Counted from the first letter of the stretch, positions 51,501-62,760 are shown. The stretch is 64,000 bases of DNA from Pycnopodia helianthoides (GCA_032158295.1 JASTWB010000040.1:1-64000), one strand, 5' to 3'. Program-made: numbers and translations. Notes: a model not told the origin generated them from the letters alone.

Positions 51501-53555
51501 CATCGGGGGAGGTGCCCGCAAAAAGTGATCGCAGAAAGTGGGCTTTTTGGCATGGGTCGAATTTTGTGAATATTAATAACTTTTTTAATGGCGGGTCAAA
51601 AAAAAGTTGAATTGACGGTGCAGAACGATAGATAGGATATTCCCGAAGACCCTTTTTTGTGTGGGAAAAAGACCAATTCCAAAAACCTGGCAATTATGAG
51701 CTTTAAGCGAGATGGTGACGTCATGGTTTTGGCCCTAAAAGCTCAATATATCCTAGATAAAGAGTTGCGGACTTGAAAATTATATGGGGCAGCATCGGGG
51801 GAGGTGCCCGCAAAAAGTGATCGCAGAATTTTGCTTTTTAGGGTCCGAAAAAGCTCAATATATCCTAGGATAGGAGAGTTGCGGACTTGAAAGTTATATT
51901 GGCAGCTTTGGGGAGGTGCCCCAAAGAGTGATCGCAGAAATTAGGCTTTTTGGCTTGTTACGAATTTTCTAATATTGATATATCAAAACAAAAAATTGAA
52001 TTGACGGGGCAGAACGATAGATTATATATCCCGACGACCTTTTCGTGAGGGATAAAAGTCGATTCCGAAAACCTGGCAATTATGAGCTTTTTGCGAGATT
52101 TGACGTCATGGTTTTGGCCCGAAAAAGCTTTATATATCCTAGGATAGGAGAGTTGCGGACTTGAAAGTTATATTGGCAGCACCGGGGAGGTGCCCTCAAA
52201 GAGTGATCGCAGAAATTAGGCTTTTTGGCTTGTTACGAATTTTCTAAATATTGATATATCAAAACAAAAAATTGAATTGACGGGGCAGAACGATAGATTA
52301 TATATCCCGACGACCCTTTTCGTGAGGGATAAAAGTCGATTCCGAAAACCCTGGCAATTATGAGCTTTTTGCGAGATTTTGACGTCATGGTTTTGGCCCG
52401 AAAAAGCTCAATATATCCTTGGATAAGAAACTTGCGGACTTGAAAATTATATGGCAGCATCGGAGGAGGAGCCCGCAAAAAGTATTCGCAGAAATTGCGT
52501 TTTTGGCATGTGTCGAATTTTGTGAATATTACTAACTTTGTTAAAGGAGGGTCCAAAAAAAAAAGTTGAATTGACGGTGCAGAACGATAGATTATGTATC
52601 CCCGACGACCATTTTCGTGTGGGAAAAAGGCCAATTCCAAAAAACCCTGGCAATTCTGAGCTTTTTGCGAGATGGTGACGTCATGGTTTTGGCCCGAAAA
52701 AGCTCAATATATCCTAGGATAAGAGAGTTGCGGACTTGAAAATTTAATGGGCAGCATCGGGGGAGGTGCCCGCAGAAAGTGATCGCAGAAATTGTGCTTT
52801 TTGGCATGGGTCGAATTTTGTGAATATTAATAACTTTTTTAATGGCGGGTCAAAAAAAAGTTGAATTGACGGTGCAGAACGATAGATAGGATATTCCCGA
52901 AGACCCTTTTCGTGTTGGAAAAAAAGCCAATTCCAAAAACCCTGGCAATTATGTGCTTTTTGCGTGATGGTGACGTCATGGTTTGGCCGAAAAAGCTCAA
53001 TATATCCTAGGATAAGAGAGTTGCGGACTTGAAAATTATATGGGCAGCATCGGGGGTGGTGCCCGCAACAAGTGATTGCAAAAATTGTGCTTTTTGGCTT
53101 GGGTCGAATTTTGTGAATATTGATGAGGGTACTACTTAAAAACTTTTTTTAATGGCGGGTCAAAAAAAAAAAAAAAAAAGTGAATTGACGGCGCAGAACG
53201 ATAGATTAATATCCCCAAAGACCCTTTTTGTTTGGGAAAAAGGCAAACTCCGAAAAACCCTGGCAATTATGAGCTTTTTGCGAGTTGGTGACGTCATGGT
53301 TTGGGCCCGAAAAAGCAATATATATTCCTAGTATAAGAGAGTTGCGGACTTAAACAATCTATTAGGAAGCACCGGGGGAAGGTGCCCGCAAAAAGTTGCG
53401 CAGAGATTGGGCTTTTCAGCATGGGTCGAATTTTGTGGATATTCCAAAGGTAATTACCTCAGAACTTTTTTCATCGCCTGTTCAAAAATCAAAGTTCGAT
53501 TTGACGTTGCAGAACGATAGAGTAGATATTCCCGAACACCCTTTTTCGTGTGGGT
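42544..53555. repeat. Satellite B array 3 with higher-order repeat structure
   Basis: About 36 B units of roughly 300 bp in the same orientation as arrays 1 and 2, with TGACGTCATGGTTTTGGCC in place of the array 1 form. One variant unit, marked by GTGAGGGATAAAAGTCGATT, recurs at about 44441, 46081, 47620, 49102, 50484, 52044 and 52322. That gives a higher-order unit of about 1.4-1.6 kb (around five monomers) plus one short-spaced copy. 45450-45560, 48770-49100 and 49870-50300 are heavily scrambled. Minus-strand open frames spanning two units arise where the monomer length is a multiple of three; not called as genes. Confidence 0.92.
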
Positions 53556-54211
53556 ACATGGCCACACAGCGTGCTAGAGAGAATTACACCTTTGTAAAGC
53601 CCTATACCCAAGGGCTCTTTTCTTTTCCAATCGCCATAGCTGTGATGATATTGCAAGTGACGTGAGTGGCTGAGAGGGTAGGCTTACCGAATGGGCAAAA
53701 GCAAAAAGTGCCGGAAATCTCAAGACGGCGCGACATGTCAAGCCGAATACTGGCAATGATTAAATTTAGTTAAGTTTGACCATAACTCATGAACTAAGCA
53801 TGCAAAAAAGACAAATTTGTACCTGACTCTGCCTTAGTTAGTCACTTGTTTGAACATCAAACTTTTATGGTCCTTGTCTTGCATCTTCAGTCCGGAAATT
53901 ACAGGCGAGCGGAGGAACTCCGAAGTCCTGGCGAGAGCACTTTCATTTGGATTTCTGTACTACGAGCTGAAACAAAAAGTATGCACGTTTAAATCACCCT
54001 CACTTCCTTGCAGGACTTTTTCAAGCCTACACCCGGCCCTTGGAACCCCAACCCAAGGGCTCTCTTCATGTCCAAACGCCGTGGCTGTGATGATTTAGCA
54101 AGCGACGTGAGTGGCTGCGAGAGTAGGCCTACACCATGGGCAAAAGTGCCGGAAATTTCAAGACGGCGCGACATGTCAGGCCGAATAATTGCAAGACATA
54201 ATTTTAGTTAA
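53556..54211. repeat. Satellite A' array, left of transposon
   Basis: Starts with the same B-to-A' breakpoint as 25226 (GTGTGGGTACATGGCCACAC). About 1.5 diverged A units follow, up to TTTAGTTAA, where the transposon begins. Confidence 0.87.
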
Positions 54212-54581
54212 AGCCAAATTAGAATGAGATCTGATGAATGAGATGGAAAAAACATTATACGTAAAAGAAGTATTACTGATTCCAAATAAAGTATAATGTT
54301 ACCATTAACTACCTTTTTACACTGGTAAAAGAAACGACGACGCCAGCTTGTTTCTAGGCCCTGCCGGGCCGCACAGGAAATCTTTTATATTATGATAATG
54401 ATATGCAATGACCCAAGAAAACGTCATTTGTAAGAGACCCCCGCGAAGCCCGCGCGTCGCTATAGGGAAGTACATGTGTTAACATTGGCATGGTACTGCG
54501 GAAAGAGTGTTCATTTCGTTAGTCTTTTCGTGGCTGCTATTCGGAGATTTTTCTTTTCTTTTTCAATGTCGATGATGTACA

Positions 54582-54916
54582 ATGCCACTTAATTGTGTGG
54601 TAGGCGGTTGCACACGCAATTGGGTGAAAAATCCCGACGTATTCTGGTTAATTTTCCCAAAAATGTGTCGACTCGGAGAGCGTGGGTTCGCTTCGTGAAC
54701 AACACGCGATCAGATTTCACCCTGACCAACGCTTCCAGAATATGCTCGGAACACTACACCGAAAATTGCATCGATGAAACCGTTCGAATAAAGAGAAGCC
54801 TTGGTTTAAAGACGAAGAAGAAGACGAAGAAGAAGAAGAAGAGCAAAAAAAGGAAAGCCGAAGGACAAGCAGAGGAAGAGAGTTCAGGTCAAAGAAAACA
54901 AATAAGAAAGTAAATG
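54582..54916 (+). pseudogene. THAP-type zinc-finger reading frame, frameshifted
   Basis: ATG at 54582 opens MPLNCVVGGC, the C-x4-C start of a THAP domain. The frame then shifts by one base between about 54640 and 54655. In the other frame the domain continues with FPKNVSTRRAWVRFVNNT and the second zinc pair CSEH. THAP domains are C2CH DNA-binding modules used by transposases such as P element and Kolobok and by host regulators. After the domain comes a lysine-rich tail (KKKTKKKKKSKKRKAEG) and a stop at 54914-54916. A GTAAAT at the end could be a splice donor, but no downstream exon is recognisable. The frameshift is either real decay or an assembly indel. Confidence 0.75.
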
Positions 54917-55177
54917 CAGAGTTTTGCAATGCTAAATTTCACCATGAAAAGTTTCAAGCCCTATTTAAACGGACTATTGTTTTGAAATAATACATTTTTT
55001 TTTATCCACCACTGATAATAATTTTAAAAAGAAACAACACCCGAGTACATTATGTGTGAGGTTAGATACATGAATAAACACATGTGTAATTTATTCAAAC
55101 AGTTGTACATTCAAATAATTGCAATGTTTAAACAGTTTAAACCAAAATTTTGGGTCCAATCGGGCCATGCAACTTAA
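54917..55177. other. Transposon interior, no coding signal
   Basis: AT-rich sequence between the THAP frame and the nested MITE. A transposase core would be expected here in a complete element but none is visible. Confidence 0.5.
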
Positions 55178-55526
55178 AGGTATTATACAGGATTGGTAGA
55201 GCTGACAAAATAGTCGCAGACAGTGTTCATGTTTTGTCATGGGATTCAACATATGCATGAACAAACAAACCTGTGAAAGTTTGAGCTCTTAATGGTCATC
55301 GAGGAAAATAGTGAAAAAAGACCTAATGTGTTTTCTGTTATTTCAAACATCAAGTTTTTATCGCGCGTGATAAATACTATTTTACTAATTTCTCAGAAAC
55401 GATAGCATTTTAGGCAGAAATATTTTAAGGAACCCTTTCTACCATTGCTTACTTTAAATCATGTAAGTTATGTGTGAATCTGTAAACATTTGTGTTTTTC
55501 GATCTTACCAGAAGTGTACAGGGCCT
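55178..55526. mobile_element. TTAA-flanked MITE copy 2, nested in the transposon
   Basis: TTAA at 55174-55177 and 55527-55530. Ends AGGTATTATACAGG and GTGTACAGGGCCT. Homologous along its length to 17285-17652, so the transposon was already present when this copy arrived. Confidence 0.82.
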
Positions 55527-55792
55527 TTAAATCAATAAAAAAAAATCCTTTAGTAACAAATGTGTAATTTGGGATTACAATGTAGTTGTATGTACATACA
55601 CTATTCGTACATGTAATTGTCTGAACATTTTTGGTGACTCATTATTGGAGACTTATCATTTTTCAAATATTTATTGAACGGACAATACATTAAGTAGGAT
55701 GCTTGCTTTAATTTGTATCTAAAGTCTCATAAAGATTTTACACAAAACATAAACAAAAAATACAAAAAAAGGTATGTTTAGCTCTAACAACT

Positions 55793-57432
55793 TTACATAT
55801 CATCTAAATCTGGATATGAAAACCCCTCGTAGTTATTTTCTGGATCTGGAAGTGTTATTCTTGTCTTGTGCATGAGACACGAAGGCAGGGGTACACGGTT
55901 ATGCCTCCCGAGAAATCCATAGCACCATCTGATCATTTGTCGGTACGACACATGTCTGTATTTCCTGTGTGAAATAAATGAAATTTTGTCTGAACAAAAT
56001 ATACATTGTACAAAAGTCAACATTCTTACAGTTTGAGTTTTTTTTTTTTAGCTATAATTGTAAACTGCTGAGTACTAAATTTTACCAATGGATTGTTAAG
56101 AGGATTTTACTTCAAATGACTATGACAGAGGATAAAATGGCTGTTTTTTCTAGTCAAAATGATGACGCAATCATTTTTTGATAAGGCAATCAAATGTACA
56201 TGTAGTTGGATTCAACCGAACATTTTTCGCACATTTTCTTTTTCACCATTTTTTGTTTTGTTTTAAATGGAACAGGTCATGCCATAATTAAATGGGGGAC
56301 GGTATAAGTTTTGTTTCATTTTCTTCGTGAGTACTAACAATATGTTTTAAATATTACCTAGCCGGGTCACCCTATATAGCTCTTGCCCCATACTGCTGCT
56401 TAAAGTGGTAGTATGCCGTCTCCAAAGTTCCTGGGTTCAGGCAGGTTGCCTCATACCATGGATGTTCAGTGAAACAATTGAGATCATCAGGGTTTACTCC
56501 AGTGTGTTGTATTTTGTCCTGGATTGCTTCCACTTCTTTGCAGCAAATGCTGTTGTGTACAAACTCCATGACAACACATCTGCCACAGGAACACCTTCAC
56601 GAAAGAACAAAAATACATGTATAAAATAGGGTTGTTTAAATGCAAAATTGACCTGCTAATCCATAACAAGTATAGTATTTCAAATAAAATGCTTTATCTT
56701 TATGAGATAACTGATATTAATAAGCTCCAACTCGAGTAACACTGAATGCAAGGTTAGTGATTTATAGGATGTTTTAAGCGCTGCAGATGTAAGAATATTC
56801 TGGGAGAGAGTACCAATACCAGTGACAGTCCTGTGTTGCAAGCTGTTGATTTGCACAAAGCTCACTTATGTATTTCGTTTTAAATGGAAATACATAAATT
56901 TGGCAAACATTTCATTCTTTCCAGTCAGTTTGCATTGTGGTTTATTACAAAAACATTAAAACTGACACCACTCCTTGGCTCGGTCAAAGTGCGTGGGCCC
57001 AAAGTGACATGACATCACTTCAGCTTTTATCACGATTCCGTGCTCTTTTTCATGTTATACTGAAAGTGAAACAAATCGACCCCAGTTTTGAGATTTGATG
57101 TAGCAAACATACATTCATACATACAAAAACGAAAATTACCAGTTAGTATTGTGTAGACGATCGTTGTTGGCTGGTTGAGGTTCGACATTCCCGCCTTTCA
57201 TTTCATCGCCGGCGTCATCGTCCTGTACGCGGCGTGGTGGTCTCGCGGCCAGCAGAGGCTCAAACCTGTATGGTTCGGCTCCGCGTACCACTTCCTCCTC
57301 GGCACGAGCCTCATCAATATCGTCACTGTCTTCTGTTCCCAAAGAATCGGAATTACTGATTTCTGAAAACCCAGCAGAATCTACACTGTTCTCCTCCCAA
57401 AGATCCTCGTTAGAGTTTCCAGAATCGGACAT
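55793..57432 (-). CDS. Three-exon gene for a P2X7-ballast-domain protein, one in-frame stop
   Basis: Exons on the minus strand: 57432-57140, 56594-56358 and 55964-55793. Each junction is GT-AG (ACTG|GTAATT; GTGAAG|G; CTAG|GTAATA; TTTCACACAG|G). The coding total is 702 bases, exactly 234 codons with the stop. Exon 1 encodes an acidic, serine-rich N-terminus (MSDSGNSNEDLWEE). Joining exons 1 and 2 creates the tryptophan of W-CSCGRC. Later come ICCKEVEAI, CFTEHPWYEATCLNP and YYHFKQQYG. Exon 3 has YRQMIRWCYGFLGRHNRVPL, ending NYEGFSYPD. This order matches the cysteine-rich zinc-binding ballast domain of the vertebrate P2X7 receptor C-terminus, also found in stand-alone invertebrate proteins. No channel segment is present. 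Codon 172 (56374-56372) is TAG in an otherwise intact frame: inactivation, error, or readthrough. Function in the transposon is unknown. Confidence 0.8.
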
Positions 57433-57549
57433 GTTTATCGCTGTGATCATTCGATGCAAACAATGCATGCAAACAGTGCGTGAAAGTTATGCGTAAAACG
57501 TGCGTGAGTATAGGTACCAGACCTAGTCAGCACTTTCGTGTCTTAAGAG

Positions 57550-57557
57550 TGACGTCA
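57550..57557. promoter_or_regulatory. CRE site followed by CCAAT upstream of the ballast gene
   Basis: TGACGTCA with CCAAT four bases on (TGACGTCATCCAATTTT), 118 bp upstream of the chosen ATG at 57432 and within the transposon's right end. A CRE-CCAAT pair near a start is a plausible promoter; no TATA box stands out. Confidence 0.5.
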
Positions 57558-57751
57558 TCCAATTTTGCGCAATCAGTCTCCGTGACCTCTCTTTTACTCT
57601 TCCGCGACGAAAGGGCGTCACAGATAGTTGTCGTTTTTTGTGGTTTTGGGGTTCGCAAAAATCTCTATTAATATTTATTTATTATGTTGGATATATCAGC
57701 AATTAAAAACCGAAAGGAAATTGAAATTGAAGTTCTCATTCTAATTTGGCT

Positions 57752-58760
57752 TTAAGTTTGAGCCTAAGTTATGAACTAAGCATGCTAGAGAGACAACATT
57801 TGTACCTGATTCTGCCTTGGTTAGTCACTCGTCCGAACATCAGACTTGTATGGTCCTTGTCTGGTATCTTCAGACCGAACATCAAAGGCGAGCGGGAGTA
57901 CTCCGAAGGCCTCACAAAAGCCTGTTCAACTGGATTGGTGTACTCTCAGCTGAAACACAAAGTATGCAGGTTCGATTCAACCTCACATCATTGCTGGATT
58001 TGTTCAAGCTTGACACCATTGGGAAGCACTTTACAAGGGCTCTCTTCAAGTTGAAACGCCGTGGCTGTAACTAAATACAATAACTCTTAAACTAAGCATG
58101 TTAGAGAGACGAAAATTCAGACTGGAAATCACAGGCGAGCGGGGTTACCTCGAAGGCCTCAAAAAAGCATGTTCAACTGGGTTTCTGTACTCTCAGAAGA
58201 AACACAAAGTATACAGGTTCAAATTACCCACACATCATAGCTCAATTTTGTATAGCTTTGCACCATTGGAAAGCCAATGGCTCTCTTCAAGTTGGAACGC
58301 CATGGCTGTGATGATTTTGTAAGCGACGCGAGTGGCTGAGACAATCATCCCGGCACGAAATGTCATGCCGAATAATGGCAAGAAATAAATTATTTTAGTT
58401 AAGTTTGACCATAACTCATGAACTAAGCATGCTAGTGAGACGAAAATTGTACTCGACTCTGCCTTGCATTGTCATGCCGTCTATTGACCTTTAATCACAG
58501 GCAAATGGGGTTACTCTGAAGGCCTCGCTAAAGCATGTTTATGTTTTTTTTTTTTTTTTTTTTTTTTTACACAGTGCTGTCTTTAAGAGAAACAAAAAAC
58601 ATGCACGTTCAAATCACCATCATATTATCGATGGATTTTTACAAGTCTTATACCTTTTGAAAGCCTGTCACAAGGGCTCCATCAAAATGCACATGCTTTG
58701 TGAGTTAAAAGGTGATGATATAATCTGCTCTTCCAAATCATATTGCAAAAAAATGGCTGA
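57752..58760. repeat. Satellite A' array, right of transposon
   Basis: Continues the array broken at 54211: TTAAGTTTGAGCCTAAG matches 25871 onward, and the whole stretch parallels 25871-26970. It includes AAGCCTGTCACAAGGGCT near 58660 and a T run of about 27 at 58543-58569. Confidence 0.87.
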
Positions 58761-59035
58761 CTTTGATTTTCTCTCATATTTTCAACTCTCCATTTGAAAA
58801 ACTTATAGATATTTGTAAATACTAATCAGTTTTGAGGGAAACGAACTGACATGGAAAATGAAGAATAAAAATATACCTAAATCTGCCTGCAATTTCAAAT
58901 GCAGGGGATCGTTTCGATCGTTGACAACACTCGATCCAATTGTGAGCTGACCAAAATAATGATTTGCAGTACATATTTCAGCGTGAGCTACAATCATTTG
59001 GGCGTCAGGGTCTCATTTAGCCACCTGTCCACCTG
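58761..59035. other. No feature seen
   Basis: Interspersed sequence between the A' array and the dispersed repeat; no supported gene. Confidence 0.55.
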
Positions 59036-59407
59036 TTTCAGGACAGTGTAACTCGATCAGCTGTCTGTCCTGTAAAATTAAGCTGTATTCACTAAAGCCT
59101 GTTGTTAGAGTGAAAGTCCTTCTTGAAACCAAACTTATCTTTAAATCAAGCCTTTTTTGATAATATTGAAGACAGTAAAGCCCAATATATTGCAATCAGT
59201 GTGTTTCTAAGGCAGGCACAGTAGTCATCAAGTTTTGACCGACAATTTTCAAATCCATAAATATGTGTTTACATTTATAGGTCAAAATCAGGAAGACAAA
59301 CCATTGATAGTTATCAAATGGAATCATTGCTATGTTTGGAAAAATTGTGTGAAATGAATTTCAGCAAATATTACGTTTTCTTTACTCTCGTTCAAGTAGC
59401 TCTTTAA
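59036..59407. repeat. Dispersed repeat, copy 2 (partner 28047-28425)
   Basis: CAGTGTAACTCGATCAGCTG through CTCTCGTTCAAGTAGCTCTTTAA aligns with copy 1 up to TTAA (59404-59407). Similarity stops exactly there, where the second transposon starts. Confidence 0.85.
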
Positions 59408-59802
59408 AGATCTACTTCAGCAATATCTGCGAAATAAAACAAATTGCTGAATCTTAAACATAATGTTATTAAGTATTCTGACCTTGTAGATTGGATTGTT
59501 TTAAACATATATTTTTTTCGTAATTTTAACCGGAAAAAAATAATCCGATCTTAGGGTTTTTAAAAACTCGCGCGCTTCCATGGCTCCCTCCATAGGCACC
59601 ATGCATGTCCCATACTGAAGCACGTGTATTTACGCGCACCACGAACCAACTATAAGATACGTGGGTGAACCAGCGAATGATGACGTACTTATAAGAAAGG
59701 GGAAACCAGGAAGTAGCGATGTGTCGTGTGTTTACACGGTAACTATGTGTGATGATCTCATTATTCGAATACATTCACCAAGTTAAGACGTGAGAATTGA
59801 CC

Positions 59803-60193
59803 ATGCCGAACTCATGTTCTGTTGGTGGATGTACTTGGAACGCAGATAGGAACCCAGATGTGAGTTTTTGTTTCGATTCCCAAGAGATCCTGTCCAGAGA
59901 AGGGAATGGGTGCGTTCGGTGACCAACACAGGGTTTCACGGTGACAAAATGGACCATGATTTGCAGTGCCCATTTTACGGACGACTGTCGGGTTGCAACA
60001 TCGCAACTAAAGAGCAGTTTTGGATTAAAAAGCTATAACAGGCTTAAGCCAGGTTCAATCCCAACCATGAAAGCCCCATCTGCAGTGCTATCATCTTTTC
60101 AAACAGAGAGTAAAACAGGCACAGCCAAATGAAACTAAGCGATTCAGCCAACACTCGTCTGGCATGTCATTTAAGAAAAGAGAGAAGAGCTGG
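59803..60193 (+). pseudogene. THAP-domain first exon, multiple frameshifts
   Basis: ATG at 59803 gives MPNSCSVGGCTWNADRNPDV (C-x4-C). One frame later comes RFPRDPVQRREWVRSVTNT, and in a third frame KWTMICSAHFTDDC with the C-x2-H pair. This is a complete THAP domain spread over three frames. A further shift near 60110-60130 allows QPNETKRFSQ and KREKSW to run into the donor TGG|GTAAGC at 60193. Its join to 60703 keeps phase (SW, then VLQEAF). Repeated one-base shifts mean decay or poor consensus. It occupies the same position as the THAP frame of element 1. Confidence 0.7.
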
Positions 60194-60702
60194 GTAAGCA
60201 ACTTTTAAGTTCTAAAACTAAGTTCTATGAGTATGTAGTTGATATTTTACCATCGTTTCTTTTCATTTCAAAACATGCACTTCTCGCAAGAGATTTCAAA
60301 CTCAATACTAGGGCTACCAAAACCATCAACAATTTTCCTTTTCACTCGATGTGATTGTGAGCATGATTCGAGTTCGAAGTTTAGGAAAGTTTGTAACTAG
60401 TTACCAATTCTACTTCACCTCCTTGACCTTGTCATCCCAGTGCACATACATGTGTACAAGACTCCCCTTCAACTTCAAGTACAACCTACAGACTTCATTA
60501 TTGACCTTACATTGCTTTTCCAGTTTAGTTTGCTTTCAACATCATTGTATCCCTGGGGGAGGAGTACCATGGGAAGGACCATGGTAAAAAATTACTTGGG
60601 CCTACAAAGGGCAAAGCCATACATGTGTGTGAATACAATGCCCAAATTATGACATTTTGACTTAGAGGTTAAATACAATGTTTGTTTTGATCTTTTGTTC
60701 AG

Positions 60703-60812
60703 GTTTTGCAAGAAGCTTTTGCTGAATATATGCTAAGTATGGTGACCAGGAGCCCACTGGTGAACAACTTCTCCCATCTAATGTGATGGAAAGTTCAATC
60801 ACATCAGAGGAG
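60703..60812 (+). pseudogene. Second exon of the element 2 THAP gene, frameshifted
   Basis: Acceptor CTTTTGTTCAG just before 60703, donor GAG|GTAATG after 60812. The frame starts VLQEAFAEY, then needs a one-base shift to continue KYGDQEPTGEQLLPSN and MESSITSEE. Composition is coding-like but I recognise no domain. No later exon found. Confidence 0.5.
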
Positions 60813-61006
60813 GTAATGAAACGGTTTACTGGCTTGTTGCAGAAACAACCTTAATTATGTTTAGGGGAGAAATATTCAACCGCGGGGGGTGGGGGTCAGC
60901 TTCAAAATGCCTGGACCCCGAGCTGAGGGTTATTTTTATTTCATTACACATCAAAATGTGCAGTATCGGAATAATAATTAACTTTACTTTGCATAATCAT
61001 ACACTT

Positions 61007-61167
61007 GTCAGGCCTGGAATTTCATCTTGGAGAGGGCAAGGCCATTTTATTTTGTAAAGGGTACTTCCATTGGAAAATCTTAAAGTCTATGGGAGACTTT
61101 TGAAGGGGCACCAAGGCCAACACAAGGGCAACGAAGGCCATGGCCTCCGTGTAATTCCAGGCCTGAC
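61007..61167 (+). mobile_element. GTCAGGCCTGGAATTTCATC-family MITE
   Basis: GTCAGGCCTGGAATT at the left is mirrored by AATTCCAGGCCTGAC at the right. The interior has repeated CAAGGCCA / AAGGCCATGGCC blocks. Relative at 22956-23070. Confidence 0.82.
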
Positions 61168-62524
61168 TTGTGAATATCTTAAAAGTTAACAATTTCCCTC
61201 AAGATTTTTAACAAATTTATAAACCCCTAGGTTTGAGATGCATGATTCATGTCTGTTTGCAATTTTGTTTCAAGCAGAATTATTAAAATGAAAGAAAGGT
61301 TTATTTTGTCCTCCTATTACATGTATTAAAGAGATACTGTTGACATAGTTTAAACACCTTATTGTTAATGCAGAGGATTATTTCTGATGGTAAAATATGA
61401 TTTATTCATCAAGCCATTGTGGATTTTTTTCTTTATTGATTATACATGTATTGTACATATTTTTTGTACACCCTTTATTATCTTATGAGAAGAGTTGTTT
61501 TAATGCACATGTAGCTTTTACTTGACCGCAACCACATCTGGTAATTTAAATGTAGGGTTTTATTGAGTACATGTACACATGTATACCGTACTTATTTGTT
61601 ATTGTTATTATTATTTGTTAGAAGGGGGATCAACCACAAACTTGTTTGCTACGTAAGATTAATGAGCAGCCCCAGTTTGTGCATATTGCATGGTGAACTA
61701 AGTAGTTTTTTTTTGGGGGGGAGAAAAAGAGGAGTTGGAGTACATGTATTGGGTTTGCATTTATGTGTAATGTGTTTTCAATCCAGGGCAAACACAAAAC
61801 AATTACACTTCTTTTTGACAATTTGCCAGACAACCTGTCTTTCTAAGCTTTGACTGTAATTTGAAATGTTTGTTTACATTTTCTTGAAAGTCTACATTGA
61901 GCTGAAAATTTTGATAAGGTCTTTTAGAATGTCTGTAGGCAAGAAGAGTAAGGATCGCATGGAATTAGTTTTGCAACATTCCCTTTTAATTTAGCTGTTT
62001 TCTATTTAATTACTCAATGAAAATTGAAACTAGACAGAGAGGTCAACTTTGGTGATACAACTTTTCTTGACATTAAGTATTACATGTACACTGTACTCTT
62101 AACTCCAAAAATATTGCTTTTTGTACATAAGGTGGTCATTTACCATGTAGTATATGCAAGAAGGGTAAGGAACTCATAGTTACATTTTCTTTTAATGGCA
62201 ACGTGTCCCTTTAATTTATTAATTAAGCTGCTTTCTATTTATTTACTTCACTTGAAGAGGGGTAGTTGACTTTGCAAAAACAATTGTTGTTTTATTCTAT
62301 TTTTCTTGAAATAAAATAATACTCATAAAGACTAAAGACTGATATGTGTATATTATTAAAAGTATTTATTGTCATTTACTCATGGATCATCTAAAAATGA
62401 TTGTAACACACTGAAAATTTAGAGTAAATGGAGGCCACCAATCCCACCATGTTTGTATCCTCAATTCTGAAAACCTTCCTGAAAACCATGTACCACTACT
62501 AGATTAGCAGAACATGTTTTGATC

Positions 62525-62760
62525 AGAGTATGATTTGAAACTTTGCATGGTGGGATCAGGTTTGCAGTGATGCTATGTATAAAATCTCGTTGTGAGTAGT
62601 GGTGGTTTTAAAAAGAACAGGTGGTTTGACAACTTCCTGAAGAGGATCAGGGCATACTGATCAAAAAATCAAGTTGTGAAACCACTGTTTCTTTTCAGAA
62701 CCACCACTACTCAAAAGAGATTTTACCTATGGTGCCAGCGCAAACCTCACCTAATTATAG
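62525..62760. mobile_element. Palindromic MITE (GTAGTGGTGGTT family)
   Basis: Arms 62553-62612 and about 62686-62745 are imperfect reverse complements (GAGTAGTGGTGGTT / AACCACCACTACTC; AAAATCTCGTTG / AAAGAGATTTTA). The outer part GTATGATTTGAAACTTTGCA gives the sequence whose complement forms the 67-bp minisatellite at 19016-19550. Confidence 0.75.

Larger units (their letters stand above)
54212..57751. mobile_element. Kolobok-like DNA transposon, element 1 (3,540 bp)
   Basis: Perfect 18-bp terminal inverted repeats: AGCCAAATTAGAATGAGA at 54212-54229 and its complement at 57734-57751. TTAA flanks both ends (54208-54211, 57752-57755). The paralogous A' array at 25871-25874 shows one TTAA and no insertion, so ends and target duplication are well supported. 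Contents: a THAP-domain frame pointing right from the left end, a nested 349-bp MITE, and a three-exon ballast-domain gene pointing left from the right end. TTAA duplication with THAP fits the Kolobok superfamily; piggyBac shares TTAA but is not known for THAP. No transposase catalytic core is recognisable in the middle, so it is probably non-autonomous or decayed. Confidence 0.85.

Noticed and set aside
55793..57432. A complete P2X receptor gene.
   Set aside because: Only the intracellular ballast-type domain is present; there are no transmembrane segments or extracellular ligand-binding domain in the exons.
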